Assembly: GCA_034678545.1 (NCBI GenBank)
Contig: JAXDBS010000044.1
Location: forward strand, 44,314 to 108,313
Origin: UBA5614 sp034678545
GTDB lineage: Bacteria > Cloacimonadota > Cloacimonadia > Cloacimonadales > Cloacimonadaceae
Reading direction: 5' to 3'
Length of the DNA stretch: 64,000 nucleotides
Shown: one piece after another, positions 53,429 through 62,076 of the stretch
Numbering within the stretch: the first letter of the stretch is position 1
How the letters are laid out: each line of letters opens with the position of its first letter
Notes under the pieces: model-generated
What the model was told of the DNA's origin: nothing
What the model saw: the letters and a program-made list of their open reading frames with translations, nothing else
Databases searched by the model: none
Position numbers and translations under genes: made by a program

Positions 53429-54476
53429 ATAACTTCCTTTGGTAAAGAATATCTCTTATTGCTTCGGCAGCCCTTTCAGTGGCTTTGCCGTCAAGCCGGC
53501 CGAAAAAAGTAAGGTTGGCCTGTTTCCTGGCTTCAGCCAGTTCTGCCGGGTTCTGAAGGGCATGTTCCAACGTGGAAGGTAATTCTTCAAATCCATCTAT
53601 GCTGTAGCTGATGGAGCCGAGCAGCTGATCTATCTCCTCAAGTCTGCGCACGGCTAAGCCTGTCCTGAAAGTTATAATGGGTTTGTCCAGAGCACAGGCT
53701 TCCGCCAGCATAGAACTGGCGTCCCCCACCACCGCATCGGCCAGCATCAGATAAGGCAAGACATCGTATTCCCGGACCAGGTTTATCAGGCGCATAGTTT
53801 GTAAATGTTCACGGAAAGTATGCTTTATCCAGGGATGCAGCGTGACCAGAATGTTATAACTTGTTGCCAGCTCTGGCAGCCGATCGACCCAGAGTGATAC
53901 CGCTGACATGCCGGACGAGTCATATGTGGCGCAAAACATTACATTGGATTTAGCCGGATCCAGCTGCAACTTCTGCCTGATCATATTAAGAAAGGCATCA
54001 TCCAGAGTGCCGTTCAAGGCTTCATCAAGCTTCGGATACCCTACTGCCATGGCGCTCCTTATGCCCAGAGCTTTTCCCGCCTCCACATCAGCTTCGCTGG
54101 TCATCAGGTAGAGGTCGAAGCTGTTGTAACTGGCAGCGGATGTCATCCTCTTGAAATGATAAGGGCCGTGCCGCATCCCGATCCTGACGATGCTTCCGCA
54201 GGGAAACTTGTGCGTAGCGTGGCGGGCCATGATCACAGCCGCAGGAAAAGCGGGAAGGCGTTTGGGGCTTATGCCGCGGGCCAGCAGATAGGACCTGGCC
54301 AAAGGTTTATCTGTAACAAAAGTGATCCGGTCAAAATGCTTTAGCAGTGGCAAAAAAGCATGGTAATCGATCGGATCCCCACAGTAAAAGACCAACTTTT
54401 CCAAACGCTTGAGCCTTTTCAGCAAATGCCAGGTCAGGCTGTAAGGCAGTTTGAACAGGTAATGGCTGAAGATCAT
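53415..54476 (-). CDS. CDP-glycerol glycerophosphotransferase-like GT-B protein
   Basis: 353 residues. The C-terminal half shows the GT-B pattern of the CDP-glycerol/polysaccharide-deacetylase-independent family (NILVTLHPWIKHTF, VLPYLMLADAVVGDASSMLAEACALDKPII). That serine-rich loop binds the nucleotide-diphosphate donor. The N-terminal half is divergent. Relatives make polyglycerol phosphate or act as surface-glycan synthases. ATG 54476 overlaps the stop of the ATP-grasp gene, so the two are a translationally coupled pair; the upstream ATG at 54563 lies inside that gene. It is probably cytoplasmic. Confidence 0.78.
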   Translation of the reverse strand: MIFSHYLFKLPYSLTWHLLKRLKRLEKLVFYCGDPIDYHAFLPLLKHFDRITFVTDKPLARSYLLARGISPKRLPAFPAAVIMARHATHKFPCGSIVRIGMRHGPYHFKRMTSAASYNSFDLYLMTSEADVEAGKALGIRSAMAVGYPKLDEALNGTLDDAFLNMIRQKLQLDPAKSNVMFCATYDSSGMSAVSLWVDRLPELATSYNILVTLHPWIKHTFREHLQTMRLINLVREYDVLPYLMLADAVVGDASSMLAEACALDKPIITFRTGLAVRRLEEIDQLLGSISYSIDGFEELPSTLEHALQNPAELAEARKQANLTFFGRLDGKATERAAEAIRDILYQRKLYGLV

Positions 54477-55525
54477 CAGACCAGTTGCCTGCCCTGCAAA
54501 TAGAACAGAAAAGCTTCTGCCAGAGCCTGTTCGAAGACGGTCTGCTCTTTTACGAACTCCCATCCGTCTGCAGTCAATCGATAGTAGCCTTCACCCCGGA
54601 CAATGGCATTGATGCCGAAATGCAGGGTCTGAAACTCAAACAAGTAATAGGTTTCAGCGTTATTTCCTATATCCAGAGACAGGCAAGGTGCGTTAAATTT
54701 CAGGAAGATTTCGTGTGCATAGTTAAGTAATGCATCTTGAACCTCAAAATTGAAAGTGAAACGTTTGGCTCCGCTGGCCCGGAAATCGCCTTTACGGTTC
54801 AGTCGCTTGGACACATAATATCTGCCGCCCAATATGATCACCCGGTAATCATATTCAAGGCCGGGCACAAACTTCTGCAGGATGAACTGCCGGCCGGGAG
54901 TAATGTAATCCTTGTATTGACGATAATCCTGTCTGGGATCAAAATCCGGATAACCCTGATAACTTCGTTTCGGGCGCAGATACTTTCTCCTGGCCAGATC
55001 GAGAGTTTGCCAGAAATTAACACCGCGCTCCAGCTTGCGCAGACAATTCTCGAGTTGTTGCCGTTTCTTGATCAGATATACTCCCTTGCCGTTGGAGCAG
55101 TCGATCGTTTTCAAAACCAGCGGGAATTCGAACTCATAACCTGCCAGTTCTTTGCTGCTGCTGAAATACAAAGCCGGAAGGCTGGCGATACCCAGTTCCT
55201 TTTTCAAACATTCCTGATATCCCTTGTTTTCGTGACATAGCAGGAGCTCATAGGATGGGATAACTGCATTCCCTTGTTGCTTCAAAGCGTAAATAGCATC
55301 TCTGATATAGGCACGCAAGTTGCCGCGTTGGCTGAAGGTGTAGATAACAACGGCATCCCTGGTTGGGATTTGGGAGTTAATAACTCTGTGAAAGGGCATT
55401 TCTGTTATTTCCAATCCTGCATCCTGTAGCAGTTGGATTAATCCGAGTGTGTTGGCGGACACCCAAGGTTTTCTGGTCTGGCCGAAAAAGTGGTTGTCGC
55501 CCGTCAGCAGAATTATTTTTTTCAT
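54476..55525 (-). CDS. ATP-grasp ligase of unknown substrate in glycan locus
   Basis: 349 residues. The ATP-grasp fold is seen in FPLVLKTIDCSNGKGVYLIKK (Lys and Gly-rich loop, about 133-153). FILQKFVPGLEYDYRVIILGGRYYVSKRL follows (about 215-245). The Mg-binding end has LSLDIGNNAETYYLFEFQTLHFG in place of the usual D..E.N. The N-terminal pre-grasp domain begins KKIILLTGDNHFF. Relatives include RimK and YheC/D-like ligases that form amide or thioester bonds. It is overlapped by heptosyltransferase upstream and the CDP-glycerol-transferase-like gene downstream, so it probably modifies the glycan or its carrier. Confidence 0.72.
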   Translation of the reverse strand: MKKIILLTGDNHFFGQTRKPWVSANTLGLIQLLQDAGLEITEMPFHRVINSQIPTRDAVVIYTFSQRGNLRAYIRDAIYALKQQGNAVIPSYELLLCHENKGYQECLKKELGIASLPALYFSSSKELAGYEFEFPLVLKTIDCSNGKGVYLIKKRQQLENCLRKLERGVNFWQTLDLARRKYLRPKRSYQGYPDFDPRQDYRQYKDYITPGRQFILQKFVPGLEYDYRVIILGGRYYVSKRLNRKGDFRASGAKRFTFNFEVQDALLNYAHEIFLKFNAPCLSLDIGNNAETYYLFEFQTLHFGINAIVRGEGYYRLTADGWEFVKEQTVFEQALAEAFLFYLQGRQLV

Positions 55526-56544
55526 TTCTTTTTTTGCAATACCTCTAGAATTGTTAGCAAAGCAGTTTCAGGATTAATGTCTCTCAGGCAGCGGAAATGA
55601 CCCTGGGAACATTTTTTGCCGCCATGTTTGCCGCAGGGCCGGCAAGCAAGATCAATTTGCAGAACTCGATCGGAATCCCTGAAAGGGAAAAAGCCAAATC
55701 TTTCCACTGTGGGGCCAAACATGGCGACAACATCGGTTTTAACGGCATTAGCAATATGCAAAGGAGCGCTATCATTAGTAACTAAAAGATTCAGCCTTTC
55801 AATGAGAGCTGCAGAACCCAGCACGGATAATTCCCCCGCCATATTCAACGGCTCTACGCCAGACTGTTGCGCTATGTTCCCACAAAGCTCCCGGTCTTCC
55901 TTTCCCCCGATCAGCACAGGACTGATGCCTTTCTCAGCCAGGGACCGGATCAGATTCGCATAATATTCTGCAGGCCAGCGTTTTGTAGGCCATACGGAAC
56001 CGGGCGCCAATCCGACGATTGGTTCGCCTGTGCTTGACAGAGCTTCGATCTTCTTTTCCACTTCCGCTTCCGTTTCCTGATCCCAAAACAACTCGGTCTG
56101 AAAGTTAAACTCCTTATCGCTGAAAACTTGCATCAGACGCAGGTATCTCTTCACAACCGGCATGCCTTTGGGCAATTGCACTGTCATTGTTGTAAGCTCT
56201 TGCCTAGGAAATCCCAACCTCTCCGGTATGCCTGCCAAGACGAGCAACAAAGAAGTTGTCAAAGACATCTGCGCTGAAACCGCCAGGTCATAATTTCCCC
56301 TCTTAAGGAAGGAAAACACGCTGAAGATCGATCTGACACGGCCTGAAAGCTTCCTTTTATCAAAGCTGATAATCTTTCTGATATGCGGGTTAAATTGAAA
56401 AACCAGCCTGGTCTGGGGGATGCAGAGCACATCCAAAGCAGCTTCCGGAAACGTTTGCTTTATAGCCCGCAGTAAAGGCGTGGTGAGAATCGCATCCCCC
56501 AGGAAAGCAGTCTGGACCAGCAGAATCCTGCTATAGGCTTTCAT
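55522..56544 (-). CDS. ADP-heptose:LPS heptosyltransferase family (GT9)
   Basis: 340 residues. RILLVQTAFLGDAILTTPLL is the GT9 N terminus. VGLAPGSVWPTKRWPAEYYANLI and LLVTNDSAPLHIANAV are the donor site, and CRPCGKHGGKKCSQG is the Cys-rich end usual in WaaF/RfaF. It adds heptose to the inner core or a similar sugar. ATG 56544 is chosen; 56598 lies inside the upstream glycosyltransferase gene. It overlaps that gene by 14 nt. Confidence 0.9.
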   Translation of the reverse strand: MKAYSRILLVQTAFLGDAILTTPLLRAIKQTFPEAALDVLCIPQTRLVFQFNPHIRKIISFDKRKLSGRVRSIFSVFSFLKRGNYDLAVSAQMSLTTSLLLVLAGIPERLGFPRQELTTMTVQLPKGMPVVKRYLRLMQVFSDKEFNFQTELFWDQETEAEVEKKIEALSSTGEPIVGLAPGSVWPTKRWPAEYYANLIRSLAEKGISPVLIGGKEDRELCGNIAQQSGVEPLNMAGELSVLGSAALIERLNLLVTNDSAPLHIANAVKTDVVAMFGPTVERFGFFPFRDSDRVLQIDLACRPCGKHGGKKCSQGHFRCLRDINPETALLTILEVLQKKK

Positions 56545-57643
56545 GCAGCAGATCCCTGTATAACTCAATGTATGCATCCACCGTGTTATTGATATCAAAG
56601 CGGCTGACGGCGTGTAAAGCCTGCCGGCCGAGTCTGTTCCTGAGTTGCGGATCTCCTGCCAGTTTCAATATGGCCTGGGCCAAACCGCTGGGATTCTTTA
56701 TCGGCACGAGCCAACCGCTGTCCAAGTCAGTGATGATCTCAGGTATGCCGCCGGCCCGTGTCGCTACTATGGGCAATCCTACCGACATGGCGTCCATAAG
56801 AGAAGTTCCCAAACCTTCCATTTTCGAGGCCAGAACAAAGATGTCGAAAGATTTGAGAAAACAGCCGACATCTTTTTGAAATCCACAAAACAGGAACCGA
56901 TCGGACACGTTCAGTTGTGCAGCCATGCGCTTAAGTCCTTCCAGCAATTCACCTTCGCCGACCGCCGCAAACCAGATATCTGGCCTGCTCTGGCAGACCA
57001 GAGCGGCCGCTTTGATCAGATTGGGGTAATCCTTGTGCCCTGTCAATGCTGCGATGGTGCCGACCAGGATGGCATGATCCGAAATCCCGAGACTTTGCCT
57101 GAAATTATCAGGCGCTTTGACCTGATCGAATTTATGCAGGTCTATTCCGCTCGGAATGACGCTTAACCTGTGGAGGGGTATGCCGTCCTGAATCAAGACT
57201 CCCCTGATGTGTTCCGATATGCATACGATATGGTCCAGCATATTGGTCCTGTATTTAAGCCCGGAAAGCATGTTCTTGCGTATCGAAAAATCCACTCGGC
57301 GGGTTGCCACCAGCCTAATCCTGCGGTTGAAAAGCCTAGCCCAAAGCCCCCAGCTGACAGCGTGCCCGCTGTGCAAATGCAGAATAGAGTTATCATCATT
57401 GCCGGCCAACCGGTCTGCAACTTTCCCTGCCAAGAAATCCAGTTCGTTATGAAAGGTCCGGGCAAGATGAGGGAGTTTTTTATCCCGGCAATATTGTTGC
57501 AAAGCTGATCCTGAAGGGCAGATCAGTTGCGTGTCAATATTCCTGCGCAGCAGACCCTCCAGCAGATAAACCACCTGCTGCTGCCCCCCCCTCCAGCTTC
57601 TTTCCGTATCCAGATGGATTATTCTGAGCGGCTTTTTTCCCAT
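56531..57643 (-). CDS. Glycosyltransferase family 4 (group 1)
   Basis: 370 residues. GT-B fold: RIIHLDTERSWRGGQQQVVYL at the N terminus, VIPSGIDLHKFD in the middle, and SKMEGLGTSLMDAMSVGLPIVATRAGGIPEII carrying the conserved E-x7-E donor motif. It transfers a sugar from a nucleotide donor during LPS core or O-chain synthesis; donor and linkage are not deducible. ATG 57643 overlaps the next upstream gene's end by 25 nt. Confidence 0.9.
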   Translation of the reverse strand: MGKKPLRIIHLDTERSWRGGQQQVVYLLEGLLRRNIDTQLICPSGSALQQYCRDKKLPHLARTFHNELDFLAGKVADRLAGNDDNSILHLHSGHAVSWGLWARLFNRRIRLVATRRVDFSIRKNMLSGLKYRTNMLDHIVCISEHIRGVLIQDGIPLHRLSVIPSGIDLHKFDQVKAPDNFRQSLGISDHAILVGTIAALTGHKDYPNLIKAAALVCQSRPDIWFAAVGEGELLEGLKRMAAQLNVSDRFLFCGFQKDVGCFLKSFDIFVLASKMEGLGTSLMDAMSVGLPIVATRAGGIPEIITDLDSGWLVPIKNPSGLAQAILKLAGDPQLRNRLGRQALHAVSRFDINNTVDAYIELYRDLLHESL

Positions 57644-58368
57644 ACGAGCCTGTATTTGTAATAGACGCCCCAAGCCGAATGAAGGCATAGGTTAAGCCCT
57701 GCTTTCCCGTCCAAAAACCCAAGTCCCCAGACATACATTTTGAGGAACTTCAAGATGCCCCTGAGCCAAGCTTCGCAGAAAGAAGACCTCTTGCCTCTTT
57801 CACGCAGCATTTGCGCGCCCAGTTCGGCGTAGAGGCGCATCTTTCTAAAGTGCGTTGCCCGGTCGGGATATGTGTAATGCAGCATGTATTCCCTGAGCAG
57901 ACCCGTTCGACCATTTATCGTAACGGATTCGTGGACCGGTTTGGTATTGAAGCTTCCAGAACGCTTGTTAAAAAGCCGCAGCGGCTTGTCTTTCTGCCAA
58001 CCGCAAAAGCGTATCGGTTTCCCCAAATAAAATGAGCGTCTCCTGATCCTGTAACCTTGATAAGGCGGGTCAGAATCATACAGACTGCTGATTTCCGATG
58101 CCAAAACCGGAGTTATCACTTCATCGGCATCCAGGGAAAGAATCCAGTCATGGGAAGCAGAAGAGACGGCCTTCTGCTTCGTTTTGCCAAAGCCGAGCCA
58201 CTCTGAGCTGATCACTTTGCATTTGAATTGATGGCATAGTTCAATTGTCCTGTCACTGGATCCCGTATCCAAAACAATAATCTCATCAGCCCAAGTCACG
58301 GACTGCAGGCAACGCTCGATGTTGTTTTCCTCGTTCAAAGTGATGATAACAACCGATACGGAGTTCAT
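57619..58368 (-). CDS. Glycosyltransferase family 2 (WaaE/KdtX-like)
   Basis: 249 residues. The GT-A start VSVVIITLNEENNIERCL, EIIVLDTGSSDRTIE and the DxD-type motif in WILSLDADEVIT are present. RRRSFYLGKPIRFCGW and LRLFNKRSGSF are shared with the WaaE lipopolysaccharide core glucosyltransferases. A basic, hydrophobic C terminus suggests membrane association. It is 37 nt downstream of the next glycosyltransferase gene. Confidence 0.87.
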   Translation of the reverse strand: MNSVSVVIITLNEENNIERCLQSVTWADEIIVLDTGSSDRTIELCHQFKCKVISSEWLGFGKTKQKAVSSASHDWILSLDADEVITPVLASEISSLYDSDPPYQGYRIRRRSFYLGKPIRFCGWQKDKPLRLFNKRSGSFNTKPVHESVTINGRTGLLREYMLHYTYPDRATHFRKMRLYAELGAQMLRERGKRSSFCEAWLRGILKFLKMYVWGLGFLDGKAGLNLCLHSAWGVYYKYRLVWEKSRSE

Positions 58369-58405
58369 AGAATATCAGGCGCCTGTTCAACTCGGCAGAG
58401 TAGGA

Positions 58406-59353
58406 TCAGACACCTTTCAGCAAACGGTAGTTTTTGAAACCGCCGATTTGTCTACCGCCGTTAAAAACCTTTTCAACCTTGCTCAGCAGGCGGTATTTAA
58501 ACAGCTCATGCTTATGAGGTATTCTGCTTCGATCCGGTTTGCCGCTGTAAATCAGTTTGTCCCGCCAATTCATTTCGGCAATCTTCTTTTCCATAACTCT
58601 GGGATGGGTTCCCCGAAACACTTCGAGCAAATCCAATGGTCCGTAATCGAAATAGTCACGCTCTTTGCTGTAATGCTCAGAAGCTTTTTGCAGACCCCAA
58701 TGGACAGAATCCAAAGACCTACGCTTGTTTTGCATCAGATGGGGCGGCCTGACCCAGCCGTAATGATAAATCTGGGCATCAACGGCTGCCACATTTAGTT
58801 TCCGTGTTCCCTTTTCCTGGCGCGGATTGTCATAGTAGTCAAACCAGCGGAATGACTGGGCGCTCTGGTAGGAATGGATCTGGGGGAGATTGCGCACAAT
58901 TCTTATCTCATGAGGATACCAACCGTGTCCCGCATGATAGTGTTCATAGTCGCCCCAGAAGTGCCTATATCCAAACAACAAACCCTCGACCTGGTCGTTG
59001 GCTTGCAGTTGTTCACAGCGCTGTTGAATGACTGGCAGGAATTTCTCATGAACCACTTCATCCGCCTGCAGGTAAAAAAGCCAATCTCCACTGCAGCTAT
59101 GCATGGCGATGTCAGTCTGGGTGGAATTGATAATGCCTTTTTTGAAGTACTTTTCTTCCCATACTGTGTCTATGATTTTTATTCTGGGATCTTTCAGGGT
59201 GGCAACCTGTTCTCTTGTTTTATCGTCAGGATCTCCCTGGCCTATCGCTATAACAAATTCGGAGCAAATGGGTAAAATGGACCGGATGGCTTCCTGGACG
59301 GGATAATATAGTTTTATGCCGTTTCTGACAAAAGAAAAACCGCTAATAGTCAT
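58406..59353 (-). CDS. Glycosyltransferase, GT2-like
   Basis: 315 residues. FSFVRNGIKLYYPVQEAIRSIL, then a donor-binding FVIAIGQGDPDDKTRE and the DxD-like FYLQADEVVHEKF. The HAGHGWYPHEIRIVRNLP segment and a conserved QIYHYGWVRPP follow, typical of uncharacterised anaerobe and Bacteroidota GT2 proteins. It overlaps the ABC transporter gene by 4 nt. The acceptor is unknown. Confidence 0.85.
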   Translation of the reverse strand: MTISGFSFVRNGIKLYYPVQEAIRSILPICSEFVIAIGQGDPDDKTREQVATLKDPRIKIIDTVWEEKYFKKGIINSTQTDIAMHSCSGDWLFYLQADEVVHEKFLPVIQQRCEQLQANDQVEGLLFGYRHFWGDYEHYHAGHGWYPHEIRIVRNLPQIHSYQSAQSFRWFDYYDNPRQEKGTRKLNVAAVDAQIYHYGWVRPPHLMQNKRRSLDSVHWGLQKASEHYSKERDYFDYGPLDLLEVFRGTHPRVMEKKIAEMNWRDKLIYSGKPDRSRIPHKHELFKYRLLSKVEKVFNGGRQIGGFKNYRLLKGV

Positions 59354-61293
59354 CCAGCATTGCCCTGCTTCTGGATTTCGAATTGCAATTTGTAAAGCTG
59401 CTGATATCGCGGGCAGTCAGCCAGGAGTTCTTCATGTTTGCCGATTCCAACTATTACTCCATTCTCCAAAACCACTATCTTGTCTGAATTGAGTATGGTT
59501 GACAACCTGTGAGCTATCACAATCACAGTTCTGTTGGCCGTCGCCCGGTTGATTGCTTCCTGAACTTTCCTTTCTGAGTCTGTATCCAAAGCAGATGTTG
59601 CCTCGTCAAAGATTAGGATCGGAGGGTTGGCCGCCAGCGCCCGGGCAATGCAGAGCCTCTGTTTCTGCCCGCCTGAGAGATCTGCTCCCTTAATCTGGAG
59701 TTGGTGATCATACTTGTCGGGGTATTGCTCAATGAAATCGCTGGCGTAGGCGATTTCGGCAGCTTTGCTGATCTCTTCCGGAGTCAGGACATCCTGGCTC
59801 CCATACTGGATATTGTAGGCAAAGGTATTGGAAAAAAGCTGAGATTCCTGCGGCACCACTCCGAACAAGGCTCTCAAATCAAGCAGCCGGATCTGCCTGA
59901 TGTCGATGTCATCCACTCTGATGCTGCCTGAGGTGATGTCATACATCCGGTTGAGAAGATTGACCAGTGTGGTCTTTCCGACACCGCTTCCTCCAATGAT
60001 GGCAACTCTTTCGCCCTTGTTTATACAAAGGTTTATGTCTTTGAGGATCCAGCGATTCTCACCATACTGAAAATTAACCTTGTCCAGCACAATCGAACGC
60101 TCAAAAGACTGTTTCGCAATTGGATTTACAGCTTCGATGATTTCAGGCTCAAGGTTAAAAATATAGGAAATCCGATCCAGGGAAACCAATGCTTTTTTGA
60201 TGTCCGCGTAAGCTTTCGTAAGTGTCTTGAGCGGATGCAGGGTGGCAAAAATGGCGATCAGGAACGCGGTAAACTGGCCTAAGGAAAAGTTGCTGTCAGG
60301 CCTGAGCATCTCACTGCCGGCGACCAGCAGCAGAACGACTCCGATCAGAGCAGTACTGATCTCACTGATGGGCAGATTCAGGGCGGAATACATCTCAACC
60401 TTTTGCCATAGTTTTCTGTACCGGTTGTTGATATTTCTGTATGTATCAAGCTCAAAATCTTCCTTGGAAAAGGCCTTGACGATGCGCATACTGTTAAGCG
60501 CTTCCTCGACATGTGAAAACATGGATGAGTATTGCGCCTGGATCCGCTTGGCATAAACCTTGATCTTCCGCCCGATGTATCCGATGGAAATGATGAAAAC
60601 GGGCGTGACGAGAAAGCTGATCAGGAAAAGCCTGGGATTCATCAGCCAGGCAACGATCAGGCAGGATATCATCACTGCTATGTCACGCAGGACAATAAAC
60701 AGGTTCGAGATGAATTCGGCACTGACTATGGTGACATCATTATCCATCCTTACCTGGGAATCCCCCACCCGGTTCTTGCTGAAAAAAGCAAGCGACTGGG
60801 AGAGGTATTTCCGGAACATCAATGTTCTGATGTCCCGGACGGTCCTGCCCCTGAGATTGGTGAACATATATTTGTTTAGATAAAAGAAAACATTCTTGAT
60901 CAAAAAGATCATGACGATCAGGATACTGACAGCTTTTAATACTACGAACGGATCGGTTTGGACAATCACGCTTTTCAAATTTTCTAAAAGATGAGAATGC
61001 CTGATTGCATCTAATCTGAACACACTGAATTCATGGCTGAAAAAGGCACTAAGCTCTCCCGCCAGCTCGCGGTACATCAATCCCACAGTATGAATTTCAA
61101 CAGCATTTCCCCTCGGCTTGAATACCACATCCAGCACAGGAACCACCAGCGTTATACTGATGCTGTTCATCAGCGCGTAGAAGAGCATGGTGACAATGCC
61201 ACCCGCCGCATAGATCCAATATTTTAGCATTATTGAATATATGCGCCGGAGATTGAATAAGTGTTTACTGCGCTCTGAATCGTTGTTTTTCAT
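59350..61293 (-). CDS. ABC transporter, fused permease and ATPase (MsbA-like lipid/LPS exporter)
   Basis: 647 residues. An N-terminal transmembrane domain with about six helices (about 20-330, including LKYWIYAAGGIVTMLFYALM) precedes a nucleotide-binding domain. Walker A is AIIGGSGVGKTTLVNL, the signature ADLSGGQKQRLCIARAL and Walker B PPILIFDEATSALD, with the H-loop VIAHRLS. It probably flips a glycolipid such as lipid A-core, since it leads the glycan operon. ATG 61293 is 11 nt after the T-run of a terminator, with only a weak GGATAAG ribosome site. Confidence 0.9.
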   Translation of the reverse strand: MKNNDSERSKHLFNLRRIYSIMLKYWIYAAGGIVTMLFYALMNSISITLVVPVLDVVFKPRGNAVEIHTVGLMYRELAGELSAFFSHEFSVFRLDAIRHSHLLENLKSVIVQTDPFVVLKAVSILIVMIFLIKNVFFYLNKYMFTNLRGRTVRDIRTLMFRKYLSQSLAFFSKNRVGDSQVRMDNDVTIVSAEFISNLFIVLRDIAVMISCLIVAWLMNPRLFLISFLVTPVFIISIGYIGRKIKVYAKRIQAQYSSMFSHVEEALNSMRIVKAFSKEDFELDTYRNINNRYRKLWQKVEMYSALNLPISEISTALIGVVLLLVAGSEMLRPDSNFSLGQFTAFLIAIFATLHPLKTLTKAYADIKKALVSLDRISYIFNLEPEIIEAVNPIAKQSFERSIVLDKVNFQYGENRWILKDINLCINKGERVAIIGGSGVGKTTLVNLLNRMYDITSGSIRVDDIDIRQIRLLDLRALFGVVPQESQLFSNTFAYNIQYGSQDVLTPEEISKAAEIAYASDFIEQYPDKYDHQLQIKGADLSGGQKQRLCIARALAANPPILIFDEATSALDTDSERKVQEAINRATANRTVIVIAHRLSTILNSDKIVVLENGVIVGIGKHEELLADCPRYQQLYKLQFEIQKQGNAG

Positions 61294-61303
61294 GCTTATC
61301 CGT

Positions 61304-61328
61304 AAAAAAAGAGCCAGCTTGAGCTGGC
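61304..61328 (-). terminator. Intrinsic terminator between tRNA-Arg and the ABC exporter gene
   Basis: On the minus strand GCCAGC (61328-61323) pairs with GCTGGC (61318-61313) around a TCAA loop and is followed by TC and seven T (61310-61304). It ends the tRNA-Arg transcript 8 nt after the encoded CCA and leaves only about 11 nt before the next ATG. Confidence 0.85.
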
Positions 61329-61335
61329 AAAAAAA

Positions 61336-61412
61336 TGGCACGCCCTAAGGGATTCGAACCCCTAACCTTCTGATCCGTAGTCAGATGCTCTATCCAGTTG
61401 AGCCAAGGGCGC
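61336..61412 (-). tRNA. tRNA-Arg (ACG)
   Basis: 77 nt with encoded CCA at 61338-61336. The acceptor GCGCCCT pairs with AGGGCGT (first pair G-T). The anticodon loop is CTACGGA with ACG at 61378-61376 (complement), on the stem TCTGA/TCAGA. The T arm has GTTCGAATC. The first A of ACG would be edited to inosine. It is the first gene before the glycan locus. Confidence 0.97.
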
Positions 61413-61491
61413 TTTCTGGCTTCCTTAAACTTTTGGCCTTTGTTTCTGTCAAGTAGTTCTTGTTTGTTCATTATACCATCGCAACATTGCT

Positions 61492-62070
61492 TCAGTAATA
61501 ATCGGCATCAACATCCAGAGTATCGTAAAAGCCCTGCTGATAGGCCGAACCTTTGCTTATGCTGAGCTTGACCCGGCTGTTTCTTTCAACCCTTTCCCCC
61601 CTGGCGGGATCAGTTTGCACTACTGTATTGACTGGATGCCTGTCCGAGGCCAATGAATCAGTAACTACAAACCTGAGCTTGTTGTTTTTCAGAACGATCC
61701 AGGCGGTCTGCACATCCAGACCCTCCAGATCCGGAACCTCCACAAACCTTGAGCCCATGCTCACCACGAGATAAACTGTCCCGTCAGGCTGGATCAAACT
61801 TCCGGCCTCCGGTTTCTGAGAAATGACATTACCCATTTCCGTGTCATCGGACCAAACCGAATCCCTGACGATGCTGTGCAGTTTGGCATCGGTCAGGATC
61901 GACCTGGCGCTGGATGCCGGAATATCAGTTACATTGGGCACTTCCACCGATTTATCCCTGCTGAACAGCAGCGGCATCGCGATCTGACTGGTAATGAAAG
62001 CAACCACAAGTATGATGCCAAGTCCTATTCCCAAATAATAAAACGCGATAGTGAATCTGCTGTTACTCAT
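61492..62070 (-). CDS. Membrane-anchored PASTA-domain protein
   Basis: 192 residues. One N-terminal helix (about 9-32) is followed by two PASTA domains: VEVPNVTDIPASSARSIL (about 42-105) and VEVPDLEGLDVQTAWIVL (about 110-178). PASTA modules bind peptidoglycan fragments in kinases and penicillin-binding proteins; here no kinase or transpeptidase is attached. It is 6 nt after rsmB, which fits a common rsmB-PASTA order in several phyla. Likely an envelope sensor or scaffold. Confidence 0.87.
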   Translation of the reverse strand: MSNSRFTIAFYYLGIGLGIILVVAFITSQIAMPLLFSRDKSVEVPNVTDIPASSARSILTDAKLHSIVRDSVWSDDTEMGNVISQKPEAGSLIQPDGTVYLVVSMGSRFVEVPDLEGLDVQTAWIVLKNNKLRFVVTDSLASDRHPVNTVVQTDPARGERVERNSRVKLSISKGSAYQQGFYDTLDVDADYY

Positions 62071-62076
62071 GCCGCA

